64,000 nucleotides of DNA from Casuarius casuarius (GCA_003342895.1 PTFA01000536.1:121972-185971); one strand, 5' to 3'; numbered from the stretch's first letter, positions 39,262-52,790 are shown. Program-made: numbers and translations. The notes: a model not told the origin generated them from the sequence alone.

Positions 39262-40529
39262 CTCCCACAGTCCAATGTGAAGTGCTTTGGGGTGATTAGC
39301 CTGTTGGGATAGGTTTAACAGCGGCCTGGAATAGAATTAGCTAATAAATAAATAAATTCTCATAAACCATGCACTAAAAAGGAAAGGTAAATAAATCTCT
39401 TTAATGTTAAGTCTGACTGATAGGTATCACACTGTTACTATGTGTGGGAACTACAAAGGAACAGTTATTGTATGGGATCTATGTGAAGAAGGTTTACCTT
39501 ATGCTGGCTTTAAGAGAAAGAATATAAGCCATTTAATTTTTTTCATAAATTATGTACTTTTTTAATCCTAAATATTGTTATTATTATTTCTTCTTTGCTT
39601 TCTTTTTATGTATTTTTTTCATTTTTGATATAGCTCCACTAGAGTTTAAAATGAACTTAAGAATAACCAGATAAGAACAGATAGAAGAACCAGGTAACCC
39701 AATATCCTGTGATTAAAATGAGCAGTAGCAAGTGTTTGTGGAAAAAAGTGCAAGAACACAGCATGTAAAGAATAATACTTCCCCAAAAGCTACTAAAATG
39801 TGTAATTCTGAGGGGCTTCCTGAAACAGAGGTTGTGGATGCTATGTATTTAACAGCCTTAACGAGCCTTTATTCCTTCAACTTTTCCAATCATGTTTTCC
39901 CCCCACTTCTAGTTTTGACCTCCAAACTAAATATCACTTTTTAAACTGGTAATTTTATTTTACCACAAGTTGTTTGTAATTAGACAGATGCCCATGAGAA
40001 ATGGGCTCTCTCTTTTCACAGTACAAAAGCATCCCAGTGGAGGCCATTATCTAAACCATCATCTACAAAGGAAAAAAAGAAAAAAAAAAGTCTGGTACAA
40101 AATACATCACTATCTTAGGTGGTAACTGGGAGCTAAGCTGGGAGCTATTGAATGGTTCAGCAGACCATTAGACTACTCCAGAAGCCCTGTAGAAAAGTTT
40201 AGCTTTTTAGTGAAAGACACCAATTCTTATGAATGGATATTCCTTTTTTTTTTAATTTTATGCGTGTTTTTATTTATAAGGAATATATCTACTTCAAATT
40301 AAATAGTATTCAAACTTATATTAGCAAGGTGAAAATATTTCTTTTTTTTTTGTACTTTGCTTATACATATTAGAAATTTTACATTTTTTTAGGTAGGAAT
40401 TAGAAGAGAAATAGTGGTACTTCTGATGGGACTGCATTTCCATCTAAAATCTAAATCAGAAGTTTTTGAGAGACGGCTGTTCTCATGAGAATTCCAGCTC
40501 AATATTTTAACTAAGCAAATCTGGCTGAG
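39262..40529. other. Unassigned AT-rich sequence, no gene seen
   Basis: No recognised gene. Short A and T runs near 39535, 40072-40089, 40243 and 40342. Confidence 0.6.
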
Positions 40530-40768
40530 TTGATCCAGGACAAAAGGCAACGGACACAAACTGAAACACAGGAAGTTCCATATGAATGCTAAGAAAAACT
40601 TTTTTACTGTCAGGGTGACTGAGCGCTGGAACAGGTTGCCCAGAGAGGTTGTGGAGTCTCCATGGTCCTGGGCAGTCTGACCTCGGTGATCCTGCTTGAG
40701 CAGGGCAGTTGGACTAGATGATCTCCAGAGGTCTCTTCCAACTTCAATCATTCTGCATGATTCTGTTG
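40530..40768 (+). mobile_element. CR1 LINE 3' end, sense, internally deleted
   Basis: The order of segments matches the 3' end of avian CR1: AGGCAACGGACACAAACTGA, then GGAAGTTCCATATGAA, TTTACTGTCAGGGTGACTGA, GCTGGAACAGGTTGCCCAGA, GGTTGTGGAGTCTCC and GGACTAGATGATCTCCAGAG. It ends in the terminal ATTCTGCATGATTCTGT. CR1 elements are typically 5'-truncated like this one and have no poly-A tail. Between about 40660 and 40700 it is shorter than the usual CR1 sequence. Matching is to remembered CR1 sequence, so the subfamily is not assigned. Confidence 0.95.
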
Positions 40769-41487
40769 TGCTAATTCTTATTATCTTGGTCTTCTCTTTG
40801 TGTATTCATTGTTATCTCAGTGTTGTGATCTATGATGCCACCAACATAGTCTGTAGGATTGAAATGTTTAGGTTATCTGCCTAAATTTGTCAATAACCCT
40901 TAAAACTGAGACACTTTCTGGAATGTATTCTGTGGAAGAGCTTTTGATAGAAAACTAACTGTTGTTGTCAAAAGGGTTTTTCTAATCCTCCAGTCTCAAC
41001 TGTGCCTTTGTTTACTGGTTTTTGCATGATGGATATTGAGACCAGTTGTTTCTATCACAGTATATCATCACATGCATTTCAGTGGAATATGAGATAGCAT
41101 CATGGCAAAGCATCTTGTTTCAGAAAATAAATTATATATGAATAACAGTTGATTAAAATAAAAATAATATAGGAGCAAAATCATCCACTTAATTTTTATT
41201 ATTTTTTTCAAATGTGGTTTGGAGTTCATTGTAGCTTCATAGACTGGTAGCATTTCAAATAATATTTTTTGGAGAGGGAAAATGTATAGCAAATTTACCT
41301 GTAAATTAACAAAATGGTATCTCTACTTTTATGAACGAATCAGAATAATAAGAAAGGATTCTTTATGATACAGCAATTATACTGTCCTACTTTATCTAAC
41401 TGAATCTTGAAAACAGGTAAGAGAGTCATAGACAGTTCTAAGAGTAATGCGTCACGTTCTTCATATTCTTATATTTTTCAGCCAACG
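40769..41487. other. Unassigned AT-rich sequence, no gene seen
   Basis: No gene or repeat recognised to the right of the CR1 terminus. Confidence 0.6.
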
Positions 41488-41555
41488 AATACCAGATGAT
41501 GTTAGAGAAACTTATTTTTGGTGCTGTTTCCTAACACAATACCAGATGCTGTTAG
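41488..41555. repeat. Decayed ~50-bp direct duplication
   Basis: AATACCAGATGATGTTAG (41488-41505) recurs as AATACCAGATGCTGTTAG (41538-41555), 17 of 18 bases identical and exactly 50 bases apart. Weaker similarity precedes each copy. It reads as an old local duplication. It lies inside a 147-codon frame (41447-41890, plus), the longest in the window, which has no domain and is probably chance. Confidence 0.6.
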
Positions 41556-44500
41556 TAAGAATGATATTAGCTGAATATCAGCTCATACTCATCGTTACTC
41601 TTCCTGTCTGGATTAATAGACCTTGTTCTATTCTAGTTCTTTTAAGAAAACTTCCTGAACATGCCTTATTTGCTGTAGGAATTTTTATTCCTGGAAAATC
41701 AGTTAAAAAATCACTCTATTTTTTTCATAGTTTTCAAATAACATATTGGAGAGGAAAATTCAAAATAATATTACATTACTTTACATACTTTGCTGATACA
41801 AATATTTCATTCTCAATTTTTTTCCACAGATTCTATATTTTCATTAACAAAATTCTACCTTTTTCTGTGCAAATAGCTCTAGAAATGTAAATCAGTAATG
41901 TGGCTTCCCTGTTAACTCAGTCTAGCAGAAAACTGTTTTCATTCAAACAACAGACAAAGTAAGGAGTTTTTGTATCAAAACATTTCCTACCTTGAAAAAC
42001 AAAACAAAACAAAACACATTTCTCTGGTTTGAGCTACAGCCAAAAGAGATTAACTGAAGATGTGGAGGTAGCTACATCTGCTAATGTATACATATATATT
42101 CATTATACCTCACTTTAACTGTCCTTTCACATGAAAGATGAAAAAAATATTTTCCTTTGAGTTTGACCACTGTTATTCATCTGGACAAAGTATGCTTTCC
42201 AGCATGTTATGCATAATATTTTCTGTTCATCTTGTTATACCAACACTTATAGATGGAAAAACTGTATTAATATGAAACACCTCAGAGGACTTCAGTTATA
42301 TATGGTACATTGCCAGACTAAATGAAACAGAGTAAACAAACAATATATACTACTTTGCATGCTACCTGAGGACTACTACCCTCACTAATTGACTGAGGGA
42401 ATGCTTCTTGTGCTGTTTCTCAGGGTCTACTGCTGCTCTTTGATTTTAATACTTTATTTGGTGATGCAGTGCTGTTCCCTGATTTTCAGTCTTTTCCTTT
42501 GCTTTCTTTTCTCCAGTGCCCTAGTCTGTCATTTACTGTATGTAAACTCCTAGTTGCTAAGCACAACTAATTTCTAGGAAGACCTTCATAGGATCTGCAA
42601 TAGGAATTTAATTTGCTCTTACTCTCTTACTTTATATTCCCTCCAACTTGTAGTCTTCAAAGTTCCCTCAGTCTAGTTTACTCTATGACTAAATTAAATT
42701 CAGTCCAAGCAACACATGCATTATAAAATTCACTTTTTTCCCACTTCCATACTTACCATCTTATAGTTCTTGGACTCTATGATACTATCTGCAGTAACTG
42801 TGCATCTGACTGATTAGGTAAAACATGTCCTGAAAAACTTGTAGGAATCTCCTACCACACTTACATAGAGGATGAGTAGCTTCCTGTTTAGGCACTCAAT
42901 AGCGATCTTTCTTTCTCAATACTGTGGGATTACTGTAACTTTTATCATAGTTACTGAGTCTTTAGTTGCTGACATGATTGTGCTCAACCATTCTTTTTTC
43001 ATACAAATTGCAATATTGTTAGTGTACAGTTGACAAAATTAGATGAGAATCTAAGAAAAAATGTTTCTGTTTGCCTTTTTTTCTGACAAATAACTGCAAT
43101 CTTTTCTCTCTAACTTGTCACATAATGCTCACACTATTCTTTAACATAGTTTTCTTAGCTCACAGTTCCTAAGTATATGTGCATATCTACAGAGGAGGTA
43201 ATTTTCTGAACATTGTCTCTGTATGGTTAGATGAAACATATCTCAATGGGAAGTACTTTTGTATGAACATTGAATCTAATCTGTTAGAATCAAATATGAT
43301 TGCAAAGAGATGTAAAAAAGCCTGAGGAGATCACTTTCCTAAAGGTTCTTTACTAGGGAAAACTGGAATGCTAGAAATCATACTCTGCTTGGTATTAACA
43401 GGCATTTGAATGGCATGCTCTCTTCCTGCACCAAGGCATCAGTCTAAACTTTGGTGAGAGGCTAAAGTACGCAAGCAAGGATCTACAGCTTGTATCAACA
43501 TTAGTGACACAGTTCACAAGCTATTTCATGGGCTTATAAAAGTGGTGAAGGAGAAGACTGCACAAATAATTCTTGAAGATTTTTTCCTGTCTTGTGATCA
43601 AAAAAGACAGAAGACACTGGAAATGAGGAAGAGGGTTCTGATTTTCTGGTTTCTCAACAAAACCAACGTTCAGGCAAAGTTTGGATTTCTCTATTGCAGT
43701 AAAAGGGAATTGACATTCCAAAGGAAGGGCTCGGAAAGTTAGTGAAAACAGCATTAAATTGAGAGAGTAGTGGGAGAAGAAAATGCAACTACTTGTTTCG
43801 CACAAAATCAAGATGCTGAGAATGGACTTAATCAAAATAATAAAGGATGAGCACAGAAGAAACTATATTTCTGGAATTTCTAGAAATTTCTAACTCCATT
43901 AATTCTGCAACTATGATAGAAGTAATTCATTTTAATTCTCCTCTGGAGAAATACAGAATAATAATTACAGAACAGAGAAGTGAAAGAGATTATGTTAGTG
44001 AGCAACTCCGGTTTTGTATGTCTTTTAAAATAAGTGCAAAATCACCATAGCCGATGGTGTTCCTGCCCATAAGGTGGAAAGATGCAGATATAGTCAATAA
44101 TTCCTTGTATTTTATATATGATAAATACTAGGTACTGTATTCATATCAGAGGATGATGAAATATTTTCCCTTCCAACTATAGGTCTGGAAGATGTTACAG
44201 AACATCTGCTAATTTAAACAAGCCTAAATATGTGAGTCTAATTTGCATCTTAGACTGACAAAAGAGCACTTTGAAGTTACCCTTGGACCATCATTGTTGA
44301 TACACACTCTACCTGACATTTTTTATATTTATCTGAAGAAAAAAACCCAACTTCCTCAGTTGCAAAGAGTGGGGTAAATAAGAGCGAGAGAGAGGATGAT
44401 CATTGGTACTGAGCAATTTTGAGCATTTATTGGACTTTATGCAAATAAATTATGCCCTATAGTATAGTTAAATAGAAATCCAATGTCTAGGAGCAAAGAA

Positions 44501-44715
44501 TGTGGGCTGAGCAACAGTTATAGTCACTAAGAAACAAACTTTGGACAACAGAAAATCAAGTGAATATGAGTTCTCAGTGGCCAAAAAGCCTTATTGCAAT
44601 CTTTGCATATATGAACAAGAGAATTTTAAATAAAGGTTGATTATATTGTCTCTGCATTTTCAAGATGGGACAGAGAGCTGTATGCGACTCTCAGATTGTG
44701 GTATGTGTGACTGAT
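41556..44715. other. Unassigned AT-rich sequence with (AAAAC)4
   Basis: No gene recognised. Four AAAAC units occur at 41996-42015. Overlapping frames on both strands near 43521-43835 show no domain. Confidence 0.55.
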
Positions 44716-44798
44716 AAAGCAGACTATGTGGAGGCTAGATTGCAGGAAGAAGATTGCTTTGTAAAGTCTCATGCATTTTTTTCTTTAATCTATCATCC
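44716..44798 (+). repeat. Unidentified interspersed repeat, copy A
   Basis: Shares an ordered set of matches with 45929-46020 in the same orientation: AAAGCAGACTATG, GGCTAGATTG, then GAAGA-TTGCTTTGT, TCATGCA and ATCC at the end. Copy A is shorter, lacking the GAGCCTAGCTC segment. I recognise no family; see copy B. Confidence 0.7.
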
Positions 44799-45928
44799 CT
44801 ATTTTTTCTGGAGATTCTTAAAACCCTTTGGTTCATAACGATAACTAAGAAAAGACAAGAAAACTTAAATTCACATATAGGAATGACCAACACAGTGTTA
44901 AAATTTGTAAAGCAGAACCATTGGTGGATCACTCCTCAAAAGACATCTAAGCTACCTTCAATGACCATGGCATTTGTGTGATTACTGACGGGCAGGCAAA
45001 AATAAAGTTCTGACCATCAGCAGACAAAGGGAAAACTAAAAGATTGAAGTGTGACTCTTTTTGCAGGATATTATTCCTTCTCAAATTTTCAGATCTGTGT
45101 TTCAAATCCAAATTAACATGCTTCTTAATCCAAATTTCTGCCACAGATGCAAATTCCACTGAATGAAAATACTGGTTAGTTTGCATGTAGTTCTCTTTTT
45201 AATAGAACATTAATTTCCTGTTATATTTGTCAAATATTCATTGAACATACATTGACGTATGGAACTAATGAGATTAAAGGACATTAAAAATTTATTTTTA
45301 ATAGAATAATAAAATTATAAAAAGAATCACTTTTCACGTTCTAAGTGTCTGGTACTAGCTTATATTAATGGTGCAGCTTATTGAATGCAATTTTAAATAC
45401 TAGAGGCTGACTTCTGTATATACAAAATCTGAAGGACAATATGTGAAGAAGTATGTCAAAAGAAACAGTGTAATTTATCCAAGAAATTGAGATCTGTCTC
45501 CTTTTTTTTTTTCTTTTTTTTCCCCATCAGGTACTATAAAGGATGCAATTATGTTTTATAAACTGTTCTTTGCTTGTATGGCACCTTTCCATCACATAAT
45601 CTGTTCCATGTTATGTCTGCTGCTGGGTTTATTTATTTATTTATTTATTTATTTATCCCAGACAAGACAGCACTAAAATTATCTGTGACAGAAGATTATA
45701 GGATTAAAGATAGTTCCTGAGTTCATGCTGATCCTTCTTTAGAACAAGGGTTATGCTTCTTTCGATTGCTCACTCTAGAATGTAATTTTTTCAATGAACT
45801 TTTCATCCCTTTATTATTGTTATGGCTAGTAATCATTCATTCATTGTTTTATTAATACTTTCACATCATTTTGTACCTGTCCATAATACTTATTCCAAAG
45901 GTCTCATTAAGATATATGTCTAACTCTT
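44799..45928. other. Sequence between two repeat copies
   Basis: AT-rich sequence containing T/C runs (45501-45530) and a (TTTA)n array. No gene recognised. If the two flanking copies belonged to one element, this would be its interior, but no coding trace of a transposase or reverse transcriptase was seen. Confidence 0.5.
45628..45656. repeat. (TTTA)n microsatellite
   Basis: Seven perfect TTTA units. Confidence 0.95.
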
Positions 45929-46020
45929 AAAGCAGACTATGCGAGGGCTAGATTGTGGAGCCTAGCTCAGGAAGACTGCTTTGTGAATTTTCATGCACTC
46001 TTCGCTTCAACCTATGATCC
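45929..46020 (+). repeat. Unidentified interspersed repeat, copy B
   Basis: Direct copy of 44716-44798 at an offset of about 1213 bases, with point differences and small indels. It is longer by the GAGCCTAGCTC segment after GGCTAGATTG. The divergence indicates an old event. It may be a segmental duplication, two copies of an unnamed dispersed family, or decayed terminal repeats. Confidence 0.7.
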
Positions 46021-49000
46021 ACAGATCCTTTACTTGTTTTCCTGCTTCTGTGAAGATATTTGGAGTTACTAGCTAGATGTTCTTTCGGTCAGGCTCTTTT
46101 CATGGAGCTGGCATCTTGTTCCTAATATTTCCGTGATGTCCACTTTTTATTTACTTAATTTTGAGCATTTTTCTGTTTCAAGATCACTTTTTTATGCTTT
46201 GTGATATTTGCTCTTTGATTGTGTGGCATTTTTGTTTCTTTGTTTGTTTTTTACTTGAATATCACTATACATCATAACAGAGATAAGATTTTTATGCAGC
46301 TGAAGAACTATCCTTAATTATTACCTATGGCAAAATAATACAACATCCTTAGGAACACAAGTTTCATAAAAACTGGATAGTAGCTCAGCTAGTCCTATGA
46401 AAGCCTTAGCGTACCTGGACACTTGTAGTCCTTAAAAGGTGGGAAAGAATTTGTTCAGTGCTGACTACAGTGGGAACTTGGATACGTACTGAAAAACAGT
46501 CTCCACCATGAGGAGTCTGGTGTCTAAACAGAAAAGGAGTATTAGATTCAGAGTTACAGGAAAATGAGATATGCTTCTAAGCTCACAAGGTCTGTGACAG
46601 AGCTATGAATATAGGACACCTTTTTCCCAGTCTTTTGCCCTATCAACTGGAAAAGCCATCTCACAACCTAGTTTGTAAGGTATTGGGAGGGGCAGGAAGG
46701 GCTGACCTAAATTGTAGGAGGAGGTAGAAGTAATGGGAAAGAAGGTTCTATTTGAAAAGCCATGACAAAGGATTTTTTTTTTTGATGAAGAAATATAGAC
46801 TTAAGCATATTCTACAAACAGAAAAAACAAAATGAGATACACAAAGATTTACTGTGTTGATAATAATTACAAGAGATTTAGCTGCATTTTTTTGCCCTTG
46901 GGGCACAATAGTGATATAAATTAATAATATTTATATGCTAAAGAACTAATGGAAAAGAGATAAAAATAAAAATAATACTCAAGAATACACTTTTTTTCAT
47001 AAGGAACATTTTTCTTCCCATAGACTACTGCAAAGTATTGAGATATATCATTTTAGATGAGTGTACTTCATTATTTTTCACATTTGTTCATGCCCTACTT
47101 AATCATATCTGTTCATTATAGATCCGTTCATACTCTTTCCTTTGTGACGAGTCATGTAAGTGTGGCACCGAATGTCCTGTTTCCTTTGTTCTGTGAAGCC
47201 ATTGTAACATAAACTGGATCCTTGCATCTTTGTTTTATTACTTTATATCATGACATAAATGCCACAAAGAAATGGGCTTACTCAGTGGGTAGTATTTCTA
47301 GAGAAATAATAAGTGTTCAAGGAAGACTAAGGTTTCTTTTTCAACAGAGTTGTACTTAAACTATTGAAACTACTACAGGTAGAAATATGTTTGGTGCCAA
47401 CAGATCTTCTAAAATAACAGGATTGTTGATCCTGTAATCATCCTCCAAGGGATTCGGCTGTCTGTGATCAAAACCTAGTTTGGACACAGCACAGCTCTGT
47501 AACGTTGGCTTAGACTTCTGAGAGGAATGAGATGAGAAAAAGTAGTAAGAAAGCATGTTAGCGCCATACAAAGGTAAAAATGGAGATAGCGATGATGTAG
47601 TTTAGATGGTAATAACCAATAGTTAAATGCTAAGAGCAACTTGAGGAGTCGAAAGCAAAAACACTGACAAGAAAAGAGCTAAAATCCTAAGGAAAAAAAA
47701 ATACAGGGAGTCAGAAGAAGAGCACCTCATCAACAAAACGGATGGTCCCTTTGGAACCACTTCACTGGCTGCCCGACCAAATAAGACTCTTTGGGTATCT
47801 CAGTGGAGGATGATGAGAAAATAACATTTAACCCAGTGGCTTGTTAGGCCTGTAAGTCTAATCTATTATATACATATATAAGCTAATAAATAATTTCTTT
47901 GTACTCTTATCCTGTGTATATCCTGTTTATGGCGTCTCTCTGGACACAGTAAAATTTGACTGAATTAAGTGACGTAGAAAAACAACGTGACAAAAAGGTA
48001 AAATCTGTAAACTGTGCTTTTGTAAAGTGATTTTTAACATTATGACTGATCAAGCCATAGATTTTTTAATTTCTTAATTTCTGTATTATAATTTGTTTTC
48101 TTAAACAAGCACCTATTTCTCAGTGCTCTGATACAATGCTATCACAGACTCGTGGCTTACTGTTGGCTTACTCAACTTACTGTTACAATGCTGCTCTTTT
48201 TTTCTATACTGATCCTTGGGATGCCCAGTTACCAGAAAAAGTCTTGATTCCACTGGACTAATGCTGTCTTTAACACTAGTCAATGCAATTCCATTGTCTT
48301 CAAGGGAAAGGCTACTGTTTCACACTAGTGTAAGTGTGGTGGAAATCAAGCCCAGGATGTTAGAAATGTTTTAACAAATGCAAACAATTTTTTTGACTGT
48401 GCAGTTCTTGGCTTCATGATATTATACTTTTGATGTAATCATGTGCTTTAGTCCCTAATGAAAATGTGCGTATAACAACATTATTGAGAATGTGCATCTT
48501 TCCATTTCATCTCTTCTTTGGATAACTCTGACACAACAGGACGGAAAGTAGACATCAATTGAAATTTCAAGTTACCACTTTGTAAACATCATGAATTCCA
48601 CTAATGTGCTACAAGAACATATCTCACTTCTGTACGTATTTGATTGTGTACAATTATATTAGTACTGTTTCTTCAGAAAACAGTGCACATTACATTGCCA
48701 CATGTGGTCCACACAACTTTTGCCTTCTTTCATGGGGAACACTGATGTTTTGACAGGTGCATGCTAACTTAGGTGTAAATAAAAAGGAGAGTTGCTACAG
48801 ATGAGGAGGAAAGCCTGCAGTTCATTGATAGCAACATTCAGAATGCTGCTTGCTAAGGAGCAAAACCTAATATTTGTCTAAGAAGTCACAGAAAATATAA
48901 GGAAACTAGTTTTCATGCATTTTTTTTTTCCATCACAAACTTGTAAAAGTTACGAAAACTAGTTTTCTATTGCCAACAGAAATCATGACTTCTCACAGCA

Positions 49001-52000
49001 CAAGTCACATTCTTACTAAAGAAGTAAAAGAAATTTATGGTCCTCAGCTGGAAGAGCACATTGTAGACCAAACTGAACTAGTGTTGATTTGGCACCATTG
49101 AAGCTGATGTCAGCCTTCAATAGAGATGCATGGGCATCAGAGAAAGTATTTGTAATTTTTAACGCATTCTGCACTGTATTTTTATTTCATCTCCTCGATT
49201 TTGTTCACATCATAATAGTTCTTTAAAGACAAGTTCTGGCAATTTCAGTCCTGTAACTAAGACTTCTTTAAGCTAAAACATAACTATAACAGTGCATTTA
49301 GGAAAGAAAAGAAAATAGGCATTGAGCAGAGAACAGAAATAATATTTGGTATTTTAGGTCATCAGCCACAAAACTGAAAAAATTAATTCTGGATTTCTTT
49401 TATGCCATGAATATGTTACCAAAAAATCTACATGTCTAGTTAGATCATTATCCAGTAAGTAACAGATGAGTCTTTCAGATAAAATGAGTAGGTCATGTTA
49501 GGATGTCATTGCAGCAAATTGGGTCCATACTTGTTAGACTTGATAAATATTGTGAACAATGAAGAAAGCTGTTCTAATGGCTTACTTTTCACATTTTATC
49601 TTTTATTTTCAGGTCCAGACTGATAATGTTATCTGCTTCTTTAGGAATTAATTCAGACTTATACACATGCATAACAGCTGTAAACACTTTAGGTCCTAAG
49701 GAACATAGAGTCTTGTGTACTAGATGAGTATTAAGGTGAAATTTTATCCTTAACAAATGTGAATTTCTTCTCCCTAGAGAAAACTCTGTATTAAAGGCAT
49801 CAGAATAACCTTTCTAGTTGCTATTAGAAGTCCGCCATCTGAGAAACAAAACAGAAATACTCTTTTGCTTCATTTTATATTTTTCCTCTATTTCCTCCTC
49901 CTTTCTTTGCTTTTCTACCATGCCTCTATTTCTATGGACTTTGTGAATACCTAATGGAGAACTGAAAATCTATTTTCTGACATTTCCTGTTCCACCTCTT
50001 CAACTCTTTCCCCAGTACACCTATGCTGTGAAAAAGCATTAGATTTCTTTGTTTATACCTGGTAATCCCTTCATCTCTGTATTTTTTAGATACTGAGATG
50101 TGATACTTGCAGTTTGAGAGGCTAAGTATTTCCCAACCCCATTACATTAAGATAGATTTTGATTGTTTTTCTTCCTGTCTGAAAAGAATAAAAATAAGTT
50201 AGTTACTGGGCTGACAGGAAAGCAAGCAATGACTTGCAGAGTGTATAGAGCTAGCAAATTTTGGAAAGTAAAAAGAACTTAGAGATTGCATGATTAATCT
50301 TTCAAACGCTGAATGACGTGTCATATACAATGCATCAGTGAAATGCACTTCTCTGGTACAGCCTGACATACCTGGTGTACTCTGACATTTCCTTCAAATG
50401 CATGGACATTCATTTGAAAACTATTGCCAGAGGTAGAACTGTAACTTTCAGGTTTAGATCGGTGATGGGTGGGACTCAGAAGGATTCAAATTTGGGTTTG
50501 ATTGAAAAAGCATCTAAATGTTCACAGGTTTATCTGAGGCTTATTAGGAATACACAAACCCCTTGAGTCTACAAAATTGGGGCAGAAATTTGAAAAAAGG
50601 CTTGTCAGATTTTTTAGCAGTCTCAGTCTTAGAAGAAAATGCCATGAGAATAGCTTTTCACAATATTTTGGCACTTCTGCTTCCAGCCCCAGACATAACA
50701 TGGCATTGAAAGAGCACATAGAAGCATAACCTCTGATGACTGAATTGAAATAAAAAGAAAAAAAAAAACACCTTTGAGTCTGAGAAGTGAGACAATCTTT
50801 TCCAATTTCTTGGAATATTATATTCCTCTCTTGAACTCATTATGCACTCTTTTGTCAGACTCTGGAGAAGAAAAAAATGCACACATACTAACATAATTCA
50901 TGAAGTAAAGGTAGCCGTTGTTTTAGTCCTTGGGTAATCACATCTTTTAGTGTGAGAAGCAGCTGTAGCTTTATCATGCAGTTATTTCTTTAAAAGTACG
51001 TGACAGGGTGAGTTAGTGGGACAGTTATGCTTTTCTCAAACATCGACACAGTGGTAAACATTCTTGCTAAAATGTCAAGAAGACATTTCATCTTCATTTT
51101 TTTTTAATGTTCCACTTCAATTGCTAAGCCAAAACCAAGAAACAATGAATATTTTACCCAGATGTTTTTTCACTCAGTTCTAGCTTTCAATCAAGTAAAA
51201 ATAATTAAAAAACAAAAAGAATGGTTTGAATTTTGAAAGACCATTATACCATGATTAATTTCGAATAAGCTTTAGGGATATGAATTATGCACCTGCCATC
51301 ACATTTCAATTCAGACTGAATTCTGACCCCCATAAGTCAAACAGATTTCTAAGAAGTGCCTTCCTGGGGTTTGTACAATTTCTCTGTATACCCAGAAGAT
51401 CTCAATTCTGATCTGCATTGGCTATTGTACATCTATGAACACATCTGTGTAATAATTCTTACAAATATTATTATATAAACTAATACCATAAGAGTTACAG
51501 AAAATAATTAATTAACCCAAAAGATGTGTTTTGCTCAATGAGGACACAGAGATAAACTATATTATAGCTCAGATTGGAGGAAAAAAAAATTGATCTACAC
51601 CATCCATTTTCTTCAAGCTTTCAGAAAGGACACTTCCCATGCAAATTGTTAAAGGCAATGGAGAAAAAAAAAAGATTTTCTGATTTTCAACATTCAGATA
51701 AGAAAAAAACTAACATTTATTTTTGAAAGTATTTTATCTTATTTAGCATGTAATGACTATGGCTATATTTATTACAATTTGATATATAATACTATCAAAC
51801 ATCGTGCCATGTGCAACAAAAACACACATCAATAAAAAACAAGAAAAAAATGAAATAATTTTATATGAGATGATTTGCCTTATATTTGATTTTATGAAAC
51901 ACGTAGTACTACTGGCAGCCAAATATCAATATTCTTGTTGAAGACTCCGCCATGCAGCTTATCTAAAACATTGTATGCTAAATTCACACCCACTGCTTGA

Positions 52001-52740
52001 TAGTATACTCGTAATACTTATAGCCCTCTCTAGGAGAGAATATATGCAGTGCTATGTAGCATGTAAGTGCTAGAAGAAATAAAGCTCACACAGACATTCG
52101 AAAAAAAGACAAAGATATTCTTTTAGTAAGTAGGAAGCCAATTGTCTGTGAGAAAATCCTACCATGGCACAAAACAGAAGTAATTAAAAAGAGTTTACCT
52201 TTACTCATAGAAGTAAAGGAACCCAATGCTTCCAGACAAATAAAGATGGAACGCATCAAGCATTAAAGTGTTAAAAGACCTGATTTGTTTTGACAAAATT
52301 ATTTTTTTCTTCTTTTCCCATCACTGAAATATATTGCTTATTAAGCAAAGAGTATATATATTTTGCTGAAAACCTGGGTTTAAGGACCTTTCTAAGAGGA
52401 GACCTTCCCATGCTATATAACCTGACACTAGACAGAAAATCTAATTGGAACAAGCCAATATACAAACCACTAGGCTTGAAAAAACCTCTCTGCTTTTAAA
52501 AAAATATACTCATATAAATCTTTCTTCTTGTACTGAAGCACAGAACAAACTATGCACAACTTCAGAATGTTTTACTAAAGAAAGCTTTCCTTTCTCTAGT
52601 CAGACTTAGCTGTGGAATAATAAATATATTTCTAGTGAAAAGGAAGAAAGAAGTCACTGAATGACTCTATGTGAGATACTGACAGGAACTTTAGATAATT
52701 CTTCCATCAGAAAAACCTTTATTATATTTCATGTGGAAGA
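46021..52740. other. Unassigned AT-rich sequence, no gene seen
   Basis: Almost 7 kb with no recognised exon, RNA or transposon. An acceptor-like TTTTATTTTCAG ends at 49612, but the following sequence has an early stop in the frame that begins at the junction and no consensus donor. Short A and T runs are scattered throughout. Confidence 0.55.
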
Positions 52741-52744
52741 AAAT

Positions 52745-52790
52745 GAATGTTTTGCCCCCCCCCCCCGCCCTTTTGGGGGGGCCTTCATTC
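52745..52790. repeat. Inverted repeat with C12 and G7 arms
   Basis: GAATG (52745-52749), then a C12 run (52755-52766), GCCC, TTTT, a G7 run (52775-52781) and CATTC (52786-52790). The G7 can pair with part of the C run and the outer pentamers pair with each other, giving a potential hairpin with a TTTT-containing loop. Such runs are also common places for sequencing error. Confidence 0.8.

Noticed and set aside
40040..40080. Minus-strand FVDDG as a reverse-transcriptase FADD/YADD motif of the missing LINE part
   Set aside because: No flanking RT motifs in any frame and 23 kb from the L1 relic; a four-residue match is chance.
41447..41890. 147-codon frame, the longest in the window
   Set aside because: Hydrophobic and aromatic-rich because of T-rich DNA, no domain, a duplicated motif inside it is out of phase with codons, and this length is within chance for 64 kb in six frames.
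49613..49740. Plus-strand exon after TTTTATTTTCAG
   Set aside because: The junction frame hits a stop after 12 codons and the only donor (AAGGTGAAA) is weak.
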